A stretch of 64,000 nucleotides of DNA from Legionella cherrii (GCF_900635815.1 NZ_LR134173.1:1-64000); one strand, 5' to 3'. Numbered from the stretch's first letter, positions 28,019-37,065 are shown. Notes: generated by a model not told the origin, from the letters alone. Numbers and translations are program-made.

Positions 28019-29170
28019 TTATAACCCTTCTACCTTGAGCTGCATGACCTTCCCATGCCAGGAAACCAATAACACCGGAGATTTGTGCATTTCATAAGCA
28101 TGCGTCCCATCTGCGCTGGTCATACTTGCCAACCAGCCCGGTGACAATATCGTAAGATTTGTTCTAACGTACATTCTGTCATTAACTAACCAAGCACGCG
28201 CATCTCCTCCAGTAATACCCAGTCGCTTACTTCCAGGAGGGGGCACACCATCTAAAACATGAAGAAGTAATTCACTGGCTGAAGGCGGAATCCCAGTTTC
28301 TAGTGGCATAGCTTTAGCATTAGGCCCCAATCCTTGCACACGCAAATCAACCCGATAATCAACAGCTTTTTGCCCTGGTATCAGTGTGAGCATTACGGGG
28401 GTATTTAGACCTCTCAGACGCACAGCCAAATTACCATAATTGTATAACTTCAATGCTTGAATCATTATCGTGTTGCTTGTTTTATCCCATTGAATATTAA
28501 ATGAATTAGGGTCTCCCAAATCATAAGCGGCAATAGGCCATGGAGCTCCAGATGAATCAAGAAAAACCAATGAAGAAACAAACCCTTGTGCCAAACGAAT
28601 AACAGGTGGAGTTGATCCCGGAGACAAATTCACAAATTGAGAAGTCGCCGTAGGTTTTGGAGGTGTGCCTACAGGCGAAGCCTTAGCATACTCCATGGTT
28701 TCACTTAGTTGTTTTAAATGAACAACTTGCTCTGTATTCATTGGATAGAGGCTTTTTGTCATATCTTTAAAGGCCTTATTCTCAATGACTTCTTCATCAC
28801 TTTGGCTTACGATCTGCGGCGCATTAGGATTAGCTGCATTTGCAGCAGGATTTTCAGGTCTTTGGGGTGCACTATAAATATTCCCGGCAAGAGGAATAGG
28901 AATATTTGGCCCTTGTTGTGCTGCGGGCGGATTTTGTGCCGGAGTTGGATTGTTTCCTGCTTGAGCTGGCGCCGCAGGGGGAATTTGTCCTGGTGGTTGA
29001 TTTTGTGCTGCTGGCTGATTTTGTGATAAGCGCTGTTGCAATATACGTAACTGCTGTAAGGCTTGCTGAGCACTATCTGTTGACTGATCCTGCGCGTACG
29101 CAGGATCAGGCACTGAATAGACAATGCCATACAACAAACAAAACTTTAAAAACCAGTTCAGCTTTTTCAT
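28019..29170 (-). CDS. icmK: Dot/Icm outer-membrane core protein IcmK/DotH
   Basis: The VirB9-like subunit of the DotC-D-H outer-membrane ring. The 383-residue product has a signal peptide ending at AYA (residue 27). A Gln/Pro/Ala-rich linker follows (about 45-125), then a conserved C-terminal region with FVNLSPGSTPPVIRLAQGFVSSLVFLD split over residues about 178-205. It is slightly longer than its L. pneumophila counterpart, and the extra length lies in the low-complexity linker. Its start overlaps the icmL stop by one base. Confidence 0.95.
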   Translation of the reverse strand: MKKLNWFLKFCLLYGIVYSVPDPAYAQDQSTDSAQQALQQLRILQQRLSQNQPAAQNQPPGQIPPAAPAQAGNNPTPAQNPPAAQQGPNIPIPLAGNIYSAPQRPENPAANAANPNAPQIVSQSDEEVIENKAFKDMTKSLYPMNTEQVVHLKQLSETMEYAKASPVGTPPKPTATSQFVNLSPGSTPPVIRLAQGFVSSLVFLDSSGAPWPIAAYDLGDPNSFNIQWDKTSNTIMIQALKLYNYGNLAVRLRGLNTPVMLTLIPGQKAVDYRVDLRVQGLGPNAKAMPLETGIPPSASELLLHVLDGVPPPGSKRLGITGGDARAWLVNDRMYVRTNLTILSPGWLASMTSADGTHAYEMHKSPVLLVSWHGKVMQLKVEGL

Positions 29171-29808
29171 TAAGACACTCCACCTGTGGCAGGTCCTACA
29201 ACAAATTGCGATATACCTATTCCTCTAGGCGAATTTAAAGTAGAAACACGAGTAATTAACATAGTAACCACATTATTTTGTTGAGTAAACTCACTGGCAC
29301 TCTGATAGGTTACTAATATAGGCATTTGTACTCGCCATGAAAAGTATCCATTCAAAACGCCCTTTTGCAAAATAATGGGGGCTCGTGTTGCCACTGCTGA
29401 AACAATCAATTTTTTGGCCTTTACTGCATCCAGGTTGTTTGATTGTTGTAAAGCGCTTAAAAATTGGTCCCAACCTTCAGGAGTAAAGAATCCAGACGAA
29501 GCCTGTAATTCGTCCCGATAGTTAACAAAATTGTAAGTAAATGCCGCAATAGCAGCCTGATTCGCCCATTGCAATACAGCAGAATCCGATTGGTTCGGTT
29601 CATTTAAGGGGAACAGCGGTGTAATGCGACCATTAATGCTGGTTGCAAAATATTTAGGGGCTGGCGGATGTGTAATCATGTACACTAAGAGCGCAGCTAA
29701 AACAATATTGATAATGAGAGCAATTAACAACGCAAGCATTACCTTACGTTGGCTGTCTTTATAAAATTTGTTTCTTAGTGCGACTACTGTCAAGGAATCT
29801 TCAGCCAT
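29170..29808 (-). CDS. icmL: Dot/Icm inner-membrane protein IcmL/DotI
   Basis: DotI forms an inner-membrane complex with DotJ. The 212-residue product has one transmembrane helix at about 23-44 and a periplasmic VirB8/TraM-like domain containing WANQAAIAAFTYNFVNYRDEL. Length equals that of known IcmL. It lies 19 bases after the partly homologous, shorter icmM. Confidence 0.96.
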   Translation of the reverse strand: MAEDSLTVVALRNKFYKDSQRKVMLALLIALIINIVLAALLVYMITHPPAPKYFATSINGRITPLFPLNEPNQSDSAVLQWANQAAIAAFTYNFVNYRDELQASSGFFTPEGWDQFLSALQQSNNLDAVKAKKLIVSAVATRAPIILQKGVLNGYFSWRVQMPILVTYQSASEFTQQNNVVTMLITRVSTLNSPRGIGISQFVVGPATGGVS

Positions 29809-29827
29809 AATGTCCTCTATTTATTGC

Positions 29828-30112
29828 TTATTGTGGTATCAGTTTATCCTCATTCTCCGCAGGCGGATCAGGAGGAAGTAACGCGTTCGATGAATAATTT
29901 GGAGCCAAAAGAGGCTGCAATTGAATGGGAGGCGCTACACCACTCGTTGCATAATAATCCCGTTCAGGCTCTGTTAAATGAATATAAGCGATTAAAACGC
30001 AAAAAATGCAATTCAACATCAGAGAAATAATCAACGCAATTAACCCGCGTCTGTAAGAGTTAACGTAGAAATTCTTACTTTTTTTTATCAAATACCATGT
30101 TTCACGACTCAT
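29828..30112 (-). CDS. icmM: Dot/Icm inner-membrane protein IcmM/DotJ
   Basis: The 94-residue product resembles the N-terminus of IcmL: KNFYVNSYRRGLIALIISLMLN leads into one transmembrane helix (about 22-46), then YYATSGVAPPIQLQPL in the periplasm. It lacks the VirB8-like domain, as expected for DotJ, the partner of DotI. It sits between icmN and icmL. Confidence 0.94.
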   Translation of the reverse strand: MSRETWYLIKKSKNFYVNSYRRGLIALIISLMLNCIFCVLIAYIHLTEPERDYYATSGVAPPIQLQPLLAPNYSSNALLPPDPPAENEDKLIPQ

Positions 30113-30120
30113 TATTTCCC

Positions 30121-30678
30121 CTACGCCACAGCTCGCCTGAAAGTAATTTCTACCCTAGCGTTAACTGAATTATCACCGCCTTGAGTGAATGAAATAATAG
30201 GCTTATCACTACCTAGTCCCTGTGTAAAGATAAAACGACTATCTACTCCCTGGGACCAAAGGTAATCACTAATAACTCTCGATCTGGCTAGAGTTAATGC
30301 ATGCTCTCTTTGTGGCGATACATATTTGTTGCTGTAACTGGCTATATTAATAGCAATTTTGCGAAATTGTTTTAGGAACACAACTATTTCATTTAACAAA
30401 GGATAGGACTTCCATTTCAGACGTGGTGTTTCTGGTTCAAATAAATAACTGGCTGGAATACTAATCATATAATCCTGGCCTATTGTTATTACTTTTACTC
30501 CCTTCTTATTTAATTTTTTAGCCAGCTTCATAATGGTGGCATCACAGGCACCAAGAACTTTACATGGGTATTTGGGTTCCTCTTTTTCCAAGGCCCAATA
30601 GTCACCCTTGCAGGCATTTAACATTAACAAGGCAATTAAACCCACAGCCCGAATTAGATTAATACGCACCGATCTCAC
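30121..30678 (-). CDS. icmN: Dot/Icm lipoprotein IcmN/DotK, OmpA-like
   Basis: A 185-residue outer-membrane lipoprotein. The signal peptide ends in lipobox LNAC (Cys at about residue 23), and an OmpA-like peptidoglycan-binding domain follows, with LARSRVISDYLWSQGV and the Arg-containing NARVEITFRR end. DotK is a peripheral component of the Dot/Icm outer-membrane complex. It is eight bases upstream of icmM and first in the icmN-icmB run. Confidence 0.93.
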   Translation of the reverse strand: MRSVRINLIRAVGLIALLMLNACKGDYWALEKEEPKYPCKVLGACDATIMKLAKKLNKKGVKVITIGQDYMISIPASYLFEPETPRLKWKSYPLLNEIVVFLKQFRKIAINIASYSNKYVSPQREHALTLARSRVISDYLWSQGVDSRFIFTQGLGSDKPIISFTQGGDNSVNARVEITFRRAVA

Positions 30679-31135
30679 TCACTATCCTCATAGTTTAAAA
30701 TATTTATTTTAAAATGATTCTGACTGTAGTCCTTTTGTGTGTTCCATCTTCAAAGAAAAACATACAAATCATTACGTTACAATGAATTCGATAAAATAGC
30801 TATTTTTTTAAAAATTTATTTATTTTTTTACACTTGCTTGAGTAAAAACATGGCGCTCAGAGTTATTTTTTTGCAACAATGGAAAAGAAAATTGACTTCA
30901 TTCGAAACCTTTCTGTAGTGTGAAAAATGGAGATGGCGTGCAGAACCAGTAGGGATACGCAAGCACATGGGGATCTGAACCGATAACAGTTCAACGAGGT
31001 CTAATAAATAAAGGCTTAGGTATAAAACATAGGGTAGTGTCCAATACTTTACAGTGAACAACATAAGGCAAGACCCCACGGGATTAATTTTGAGTCATGA
31101 ATCACCATGTGCCCTAGCTTAGCTACATTAACTCA
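30679..31135. other. Long spacer between icmO and icmN
   Basis: This 457-base region splits the Dot/Icm block into two same-strand runs. The only sizeable frame (30828-31079, minus) has no recognisable features or convincing start. An AT-rich stretch near 30780-30835 could contain the promoter for icmN onward. I see no clear terminator or known RNA. Confidence 0.45.
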
Positions 31136-33478
31136 CTATTCTTCAGCTTTTTTATTTGCATTTTCACGTTCGGTAGCAATTTTCGCTGATAAAGTTCTTA
31201 CTATGTCAGTTAACTCATCTGGAGCAATAAAATCTCGTTCTTCCGGAGGATAGCTCGTTGCCAATTGGAAATCTTTAATCAGTTCATTCGCAACCGTACC
31301 CGCATACTTATCTTTCGCACCAGACAAGCGTTCAATATTCATCATTTGATTGCGTGTTTCATTAATGGGCAGTAAAGGCTCAGAGAATGTAGCCTTATCA
31401 CTCACTAAGATTGGAGGAGCACCTGGATTTTCTCGTAAAGCACTGAATATTGTTAATGCACCCTCGACCTCTTCCTCAATCAAATCCTCAACGGGTTCTG
31501 GTTCATTGTGACCATGAAACGCAATTAAAGCCGAGACGCCTCTCTCAATGGGCTCTTCGATAGGCGATTCCCGTAACAACTTGGAAATCAGGGTAATTTC
31601 CTCATTTTCCACGGTCTTATTAATTGACAAATCGCCGCTGTCTAAGATGGCTTGGAAGGAGACTAATTGCTTTTGTAATCTCATTAAATAATCGTCTGGA
31701 GGAGCTTCTACCTTTAAAAATTGATTTAATTTTAACTGCTTAACAGGTTTAGGATTCGCATAAAACATTCGAGCACGGACAATTTTTGACTTGAAGAATA
31801 TATGTGCCTCACCTTCTGTTTGCTCTTTTAAATCCAACAGATCAACACGAGCTCGCTTTTCAAACGAAGAACTTTTACTGTCCATATAAGTATTTGCAAT
31901 GCTGGAGTCTTTGGCTTGAAATGAATCCACTTTAGTTACATAAGCTTCGCCAGCTGTTTTAGTGAAGAAATCCCAGGTTTCAGTTGGGTCTTCCAATTTC
32001 ATACATATTTTAATGTTTGTGTTTGCACCGATAGATGCAGCCTCTTCTTTAGATGCCTTTTGGAATGCTGGTAAATCTTGTCCTGCAAAAATTGCAGAGA
32101 ATCCCAAAGAACGCGCTTGTGCAGGCACCACTGCAAACCCTTGAACAGCATAATATCCATACTCATCAAGGATACACATATAAGGAGTCGGCGCATTAGT
32201 TGGTTTTCTCAAGATTACGTCTCGATAATCCCCTTCAACGTCTTCTCCCAAACCTGCAGCCATCATCGCTTTTAAAGAAGAAACAATAATCTTCCCTAAG
32301 TTGGATAACTCGTCCGGAGATTTTTCCAAAGCGGGCAAGAGTACAACGAGAATTCTTCGGTTCAATACCACGTCCTTGAAATCTACCTCTGCAAGATTGG
32401 TACGAACAATATGTCCATAAGTATCGGCCAAAGAAGAAAACGCTCTTACCAACTGCATGGTAATAAAACCATGTTGCTCCAAGACCTGTGATACTTGCTT
32501 GCCTTTTTTCTCTTTATTATAACCTGGCAAAGTACCTAAGTAGTTACGTAATGGGTCGGTAACTAATTTTGGAATTTGTTCGATATTAACACTTTCCTGA
32601 TTATCTCTGGGGAAGATTTTATCAACGACTATAGTTTCTAATCGGGTTAAATCAAAGTAGTTACGGATGGTATCAGCATCCAAAAGTATCGCACCCTCAT
32701 CACGCATATATACCAAAAGTCGCATTAAGGCTTCGACGAAGGCAATCGCACGGCCTTTCCACATATCACCATCTCCGCCTCCTTTTGAGTCACCCATCAA
32801 ACTGACAACAAGTTGGGTTAACATACTGGAAGACCCTTGAGAGAAAGGGTTAAACGTATTCGACAGTCTTTTTTCTTGTGGACCAATAATATCTCGTGCA
32901 CCTGTCATGAAGTTAATCAGCAGTAAATCATCCTCGCGCCCCATGCTTCGGACCATGGAAAAAACTTTAGCATAGAGTGAGTTATCCCCTTTTCCGTCCA
33001 CATAAATGAAACCACTGCCTTGTACTAAAGCATTAAAAGCCAGTGAGACCAAACATTCTGTTTTACCGCTACCGGTGGAGCCGAAAATTAACGCGTGAGT
33101 ACGCATGTCATCATTAGCAAACCATAATTCATGTCCCGTCTTACGATCGTTACCAAAAAATGCAATCCCTCGGGCTATATTGGGTTTATTCACACCCGGC
33201 TTCATATCATTATAATCTTTGACTCGAGAAATTTGAGGGAGACGGAAAGGCAGTTTTTGTTTTCGTGTATAGCTGTAAAGAAAGCAGGCAGCGCCTACTA
33301 GCATGAGTAAGGTTGCTGCTTCCGAGAAATAATACGCCATGGCTGACAAAGTAAACAGAACAATCGAAATGTTCGTAGGATCTGAAAAGAAATCCCCCAC
33401 CCGTTGGCCAAAAGTACGGGTATCCCTAAGTAGGAGGGTGGGATCTAACTCATGACGTGATTCAATACCGCGCATCAT
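31136..33478 (-). CDS. icmO: Dot/Icm type IV coupling protein IcmO/DotL
   Basis: DotL is the VirD4-family ATPase that recruits effectors at the inner membrane. The 780-residue product has an N-terminal membrane region (about 30-86), Walker A GSTGSGKT near residues 132-139 and a Walker B-like CILDEYGYYA near 437. It ends in a long acidic C-terminal tail (about 600-780), the region to which IcmS-IcmW, DotN and LvgA bind in L. pneumophila. Its ATG overlaps the icmP stop by four bases. Confidence 0.97.
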   Translation of the reverse strand: MMRGIESRHELDPTLLLRDTRTFGQRVGDFFSDPTNISIVLFTLSAMAYYFSEAATLLMLVGAACFLYSYTRKQKLPFRLPQISRVKDYNDMKPGVNKPNIARGIAFFGNDRKTGHELWFANDDMRTHALIFGSTGSGKTECLVSLAFNALVQGSGFIYVDGKGDNSLYAKVFSMVRSMGREDDLLLINFMTGARDIIGPQEKRLSNTFNPFSQGSSSMLTQLVVSLMGDSKGGGDGDMWKGRAIAFVEALMRLLVYMRDEGAILLDADTIRNYFDLTRLETIVVDKIFPRDNQESVNIEQIPKLVTDPLRNYLGTLPGYNKEKKGKQVSQVLEQHGFITMQLVRAFSSLADTYGHIVRTNLAEVDFKDVVLNRRILVVLLPALEKSPDELSNLGKIIVSSLKAMMAAGLGEDVEGDYRDVILRKPTNAPTPYMCILDEYGYYAVQGFAVVPAQARSLGFSAIFAGQDLPAFQKASKEEAASIGANTNIKICMKLEDPTETWDFFTKTAGEAYVTKVDSFQAKDSSIANTYMDSKSSSFEKRARVDLLDLKEQTEGEAHIFFKSKIVRARMFYANPKPVKQLKLNQFLKVEAPPDDYLMRLQKQLVSFQAILDSGDLSINKTVENEEITLISKLLRESPIEEPIERGVSALIAFHGHNEPEPVEDLIEEEVEGALTIFSALRENPGAPPILVSDKATFSEPLLPINETRNQMMNIERLSGAKDKYAGTVANELIKDFQLATSYPPEERDFIAPDELTDIVRTLSAKIATERENANKKAEE

Positions 33479-34605
33479 GGCTCTAACTCCTGCATTTGTC
33501 GGGGGGTTAACTTAACTTCTTTTATGGCAATTTCCAAGGCTTTAATTGCTTCATCAACCATGGGCACTAAAGAACGACGACCCATTTCCTTCTCCGCTTT
33601 CCAATGAGAGAAAGGACCCGCAACCTCGGTAAAGGGAGTTTGTCTACCAACACAATTGAGCATATACCATAAACGCCTATCAACAGGTCTTAACCATAAA
33701 AACTCAGAACTCGGAACAACCCCATCATCCCGAGACTTCTCAAGTAATGATGCCATTACAGTTAAAGTATAGGCATGTTTTGAAACAACTTCCTGGATAA
33801 TTTCTGTATTTTTATATTTTTCTATTGTGGGTCTAGCAACTGAATAATCGGGCTTACCTGCAACATAAGTTCTATCTAACACCGCTAAGATATTGTTTGC
33901 AGCATCTCTATCGCGATTTATACGGGCAATAAAAACAGCAGCTAATGCATAAGCTTGTGGCGAGCAATGCTCAAATCCATCCCAATAAGGGCCTAATTGC
34001 AAAGTAAAAACTCGTTTTGCATCGCCTCTTCGTATTCCTGCCGTCATCTCCTGACCTGGTACAGGATTGTCTAACAAAACATCTTCTTTTTTTAATAGAT
34101 TGTATTTACGTGCAAACTCCATTGGAGTCAAAGCCATAGCCCAAGGACCTTTATTTATATCTTGAGCGACTAAATCTTCTTTGACTATAGGCATGATTGC
34201 GGGCCAGTTAAATTGCTCTTGCTCCCGTAATTTTTTCATATCGTAAATTTTGCGGAATTTTAATGTGATGTTTGATTGATACAGAAACACAGCTAAAACA
34301 AGGAGGACAAGAACTACAGGATAGCGCATGAAATCGCCAACAGCTCGCGTCGTTTCTACCAGTTGATCCCAGTTTACGGCATTCGGATCTATTGTTTGCA
34401 TGATCTGAATTAAGCTTGCTAACTGATCATTATGAACAAAAAGGTTAACGAGTTTTGCTTGCCAAATATTAATTTGAAAAACAACCATCACGATATACTG
34501 ATGCCCCATTTTCCAAATAAGAAACACTGTAATAAACACGAGTACCATGACCCATATTGGACCCATGCCACTATCTTGACCTTGTTGTTGCGGTTGTTGT
34601 GCCAT
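33475..34605 (-). CDS. icmP: Dot/Icm coupling-complex protein IcmP/DotM
   Basis: DotM partners DotL in the coupling complex and in L. pneumophila binds acidic Glu-rich effector signals. The 376-residue product has membrane segments at about 14-40 and 92-110 and a soluble cytoplasmic domain with GPWAMALTPMEFARKYNLL and RRLWYMLNCVGRQTPF. It starts 116 bases after icmQ and overlaps icmO. Confidence 0.96.
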   Translation of the reverse strand: MAQQPQQQGQDSGMGPIWVMVLVFITVFLIWKMGHQYIVMVVFQINIWQAKLVNLFVHNDQLASLIQIMQTIDPNAVNWDQLVETTRAVGDFMRYPVVLVLLVLAVFLYQSNITLKFRKIYDMKKLREQEQFNWPAIMPIVKEDLVAQDINKGPWAMALTPMEFARKYNLLKKEDVLLDNPVPGQEMTAGIRRGDAKRVFTLQLGPYWDGFEHCSPQAYALAAVFIARINRDRDAANNILAVLDRTYVAGKPDYSVARPTIEKYKNTEIIQEVVSKHAYTLTVMASLLEKSRDDGVVPSSEFLWLRPVDRRLWYMLNCVGRQTPFTEVAGPFSHWKAEKEMGRRSLVPMVDEAIKALEIAIKEVKLTPRQMQELEP

Positions 34606-34721
34606 TAGTGATTACTTCATAGTTTATTTCTTTATAAGTATATACCGCTCCAGGATAATTTTGCGAGCGATTCATAAGCATATCGGTTCTTTAGATAACC
34701 CCCAAGGAAACATATTAAATC

Positions 34722-35300
34722 TCACGATTCTTTAGTCAAGCGACCCCGTGCATATTTATAAATACCGCTGATATGAACAAACTGCGTAATATTCTCTAAG
34801 TCTAAAGATCTATCTTTTAATGTTAATATAGGGCTTCCTAACCTATCGTATAAAATTTTATCTGGAGCAAGAGGAATGATATCCGTTTTATTGATATAGA
34901 TACCTACATAAGCCTCATTCTGTTTGTTCTCTTTTGATTTGATTAGTGCTTTAACCTGGTCTTCCTTTTCATAGATGGGACGAGAAATCATTTGACGTGG
35001 TAAATTAAAAATTATTCTTTCCCAAGATTGTAGATTAGAACCATCCGAAGTATATAAAGAAATAAAAACTTCTTGCTGATTACCTCTCAGAGCAAGTCGA
35101 TTGGCTAGATTAGTATCCGATTGAATTTGAGCTTGACTGCGCGCATTAATTTTTTTGGAAAAATTATCGCGAATTCCGACTAAACGATTACCAATTGACC
35201 GTAGAAAATTCGATTTATCCCAGGGCCCATTCTGAATTGCATAATCCAATGCTTTAAGAATCGCATCATTATGCTCTTTAGTGAACTTTTCTTTTGTCAT
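34722..35300 (-). CDS. icmQ: Dot/Icm cytoplasmic protein IcmQ
   Basis: IcmQ is a membrane-interacting, NAD-binding cytoplasmic protein whose pore-forming activity is held in check by IcmR or its functional equivalent. The 192-residue product starts with the helical KFTKEHNDAILKALDYAI block that contacts the IcmR partner. Its C-terminal ADP-ribosyltransferase-like domain contains EAYVGIYINKTDI. It lies 159 bases after the icmR-position gene. Confidence 0.93.
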   Translation of the reverse strand: MTKEKFTKEHNDAILKALDYAIQNGPWDKSNFLRSIGNRLVGIRDNFSKKINARSQAQIQSDTNLANRLALRGNQQEVFISLYTSDGSNLQSWERIIFNLPRQMISRPIYEKEDQVKALIKSKENKQNEAYVGIYINKTDIIPLAPDKILYDRLGSPILTLKDRSLDLENITQFVHISGIYKYARGRLTKES

Positions 35301-35459
35301 AAAACCAGATGTATGTTTAAAAGAGAAATCAATGCAGTATTATGGAGTATAACAGTAATTTCGATTATATAAACAAGATAAAATCCACAAAGGGGAATGA
35401 AATCCTTTGTGGACAAGCAAAAAATTATTAAATTTTACTGAATATTTCTAAACTCAACT

Positions 35460-35789
35460 TCATGAACCCAAACCAAGGCTACGCTCTTGAATAACCTTCT
35501 CCTCTTGAGTACTCTCTTCAGACTTCTGCTTAAGTGCTTGAAGTTGTTCCTTAGCGCCTGGGGTTTGTTGTTGCGCTTCTTGATTGTTCAAAGCCTCTTT
35601 TGGCAATGCATCAGGTCCATTGGTTATTACTTGAGTTATAATATCCAATATCTTAGTTCCCTCTTGAAGAGGGCCTATGTCGCGACCGCTTCCAGCCATT
35701 ACTGCAGCCATTTTGTTTATAGGCTCTTTTAAATTGTCAATCTGGGTCTTCAGCTCACCATCACCACTCTCATGCTTAAAAAATCCCAT
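35460..35789 (-). CDS. IcmR-position gene, functional homologue of IcmR (FIR)
   Basis: Between icmS and icmQ every Legionella examined carries a fast-evolving gene that replaces icmR and acts as chaperone for IcmQ. This 109-residue product fills that slot. It is small, hydrophilic and Gln/Glu-rich, with an amphipathic helix around residues 12-32 (LKTQIDNLKEPINKMAAVM) and another at about 70-95, suitable for a two-helix IcmQ-binding bundle. I see no convincing similarity to L. pneumophila IcmR. Function is inferred from position and the candidate CpxR-controlled promoter upstream. Confidence 0.75.
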   Translation of the reverse strand: MGFFKHESGDGELKTQIDNLKEPINKMAAVMAGSGRDIGPLQEGTKILDIITQVITNGPDALPKEALNNQEAQQQTPGAKEQLQALKQKSEESTQEEKVIQERSLGLGS

Positions 35790-35841
35790 AACATTACCCC
35801 TAATACATAAAAATCTTTAATAACCTAGTCTATCAAAATCA

Positions 35842-35870
35842 ATTATAAATGCATCCAAAATTAGCAAATC
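35842..35870 (-). promoter_or_regulatory. Promoter of the icmR-position gene
   Basis: On the minus strand a perfect TATAAT (35842-35847) lies 17 bases after a poor -35 (GATTTG, 35865-35870), about 53 bases before the start codon. A strong -10 with a weak -35 is what an activated promoter should look like. The -35 region touches the CpxR-like box. Confidence 0.6.
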
Positions 35871-35885
35871 TTACGATTTATTTAC
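35870..35885 (-). promoter_or_regulatory. CpxR-like box upstream of the icmR-position gene
   Basis: GTAAA-N6-GTAAG on the minus strand matches the tandem GTAAA pattern of CpxR sites. CpxR is known to activate icmR directly in L. pneumophila. The box abuts the -35 region, the expected place for an activator. It lies in the icmS-icmR spacer. Confidence 0.6.
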
Positions 35886-35907
35886 AATATATTTTAATAA
35901 AACACAC

Positions 35908-36252
35908 CTAGTCGTACATTAACTCGTCTAAAGGGGTATAGTCACGACTTGGTCCGCCTTGAATCAACTCATTTAGCACATCAGTCATACACAATAAACG
36001 TAACACATTAGGTGTTACCTCATCAAAAACAACCCTAAGTCCAAGCAAAGCACCTTCTGCCTCATCAAATGTAGCCCCTAATCCATATCCAAGGCATAGG
36101 GAACACAATTGATCTGCTCGTTTAGCAATTGCAGGTAACAAACCTGTATCGGCAAAAACCTCCTCGTAACTTACAAATCTATCATTAAGATAGAATTTTG
36201 CGTTTAAACTTGCAGCAATAACTGACATGCTTTTGCTAATATCTCTCTCCAT
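35908..36252 (-). CDS. icmS: Dot/Icm effector chaperone IcmS
   Basis: IcmS is a small acidic cytoplasmic chaperone that with IcmW binds many effectors and docks on DotL. The 114-residue length matches. Conserved segments include NAKFYLNDRFVSYEEVF and LCLGYGLGATFDEAEGALLG. It lies three bases after icmT and is clearly translationally linked to it. Confidence 0.96.
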   Translation of the reverse strand: MERDISKSMSVIAASLNAKFYLNDRFVSYEEVFADTGLLPAIAKRADQLCSLCLGYGLGATFDEAEGALLGLRVVFDEVTPNVLRLLCMTDVLNELIQGGPSRDYTPLDELMYD

Positions 36253-36255
36253 ATA

Positions 36256-36513
36256 TCATCGCCACCATGGTTTTGAAGACTTAAGTGATCCCGCTAAAGT
36301 ACTTCTTATCCACCTTAAAAAAACCGGCACAGTAAAACCATAATGCTCAATGATCCCAAAAAAAACTGCTGAGATTAAAACCAGTATGCCTGTCCATATT
36401 CTAATGTGCATTAGAAATAAAAATATAGGAAATGCAGCTCGAGCATCAACTATAAAAAACCGAGCGCTACGAGCAGAATCTCTCCAATGTGCTGTTTCAG
36501 CAAACCCTGCCAT
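36256..36513 (-). CDS. icmT: Dot/Icm small membrane protein IcmT
   Basis: The 85-residue product has a hydrophobic core (about residues 27-60) flanked by conserved WRDSARSARFF and a basic C-terminus ending in KPWWR. IcmT is needed for Dot/Icm function and has been linked to bacterial egress from host cells. It is the first gene of the icmTS run. The ATG follows TATTTTTACC without a strong Shine-Dalgarno sequence. Confidence 0.95.
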   Translation of the reverse strand: MAGFAETAHWRDSARSARFFIVDARAAFPIFLFLMHIRIWTGILVLISAVFFGIIEHYGFTVPVFLRWIRSTLAGSLKSSKPWWR

Positions 36514-36666
36514 ATTTTTACCTCAGATAAAAAATAAACCTGTTAAAAAAAGTATATACCTAAATAAAAGCTTTGGCACCTTTGTCGCAGAATATTAGTA
36601 ATATTTTTACAACAACTCGTGCTTTAAATGAATATTCTCGGGTGAAAATTTATGATTTTAATGGCC

Positions 36667-36698
36667 AAAAAAAACCTCTCTGGTTAGGAGAGGGTTTT
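36667..36698 (-). terminator. Rho-independent terminator between the 74-codon gene and icmT
   Basis: CCTCTC (36675-36680) pairs with GAGAGG (36688-36693), extended by flanking AAAA/TTTT pairing. On the minus strand an eight-T tract follows directly. It should stop transcription from the 74-codon gene before icmT, so icmT needs its own promoter within 36514-36666. Confidence 0.8.
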
Positions 36699-36748
36699 GT
36701 AGTTACGGATGATTGCTTTTTTTATACGGATAACTGTTACAAAACAAA

Positions 36749-36973
36749 TTATTTTTTATCCATCGGGGAATAACCTTTTGAAAATGAGGGCCCCAGGATA
36801 TTATTTAGGACCTTTTTCATTTCTAATTCCTCAGATGGTTTTGCAGAGGGCGTTAATTGAGGTGTAGCAAATTCTTCTCCAATTTTTTCATCCTGCAGAC
36901 CTTTTTCAAACCGGGGTTTGTTTTGTCCAGCAGCCAGTTTCCCTAACATTTTAGAAGTACTGAATTGACTCAT
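36749..36973 (-). CDS. Small hydrophilic protein upstream of icmT, unknown function
   Basis: I do not recognise this 74-residue product. It is charged, without membrane segments, and has a Pro/Thr/Ser-rich middle (TPQLTPSAKPSEE) and an acidic-basic helix (ELEMKKVLNNILG). A proper terminator lies about 50 bases downstream and an AT-rich promoter-like region upstream, which supports a real gene. Its location next to icmT and its size could suit a small Dot/Icm accessory protein or effector, but nothing in the sequence proves that. Confidence 0.55.
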   Translation of the reverse strand: MSQFSTSKMLGKLAAGQNKPRFEKGLQDEKIGEEFATPQLTPSAKPSEELEMKKVLNNILGPSFSKGYSPMDKK

Positions 36974-37065
36974 CTAAACTCCTGCTATTACACCCATACT
37001 AATAACTTAGCATAAACAACTTAAGGAATTATTAAGAATAAATTATTTTTTTATAAAAAATACTA

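Noticed and set aside
30828-31079. 83-codon frame in the icmO-icmN spacer
   Set aside because: No ribosome-binding site, no recognisable domain and odd composition; left as part of the spacer.
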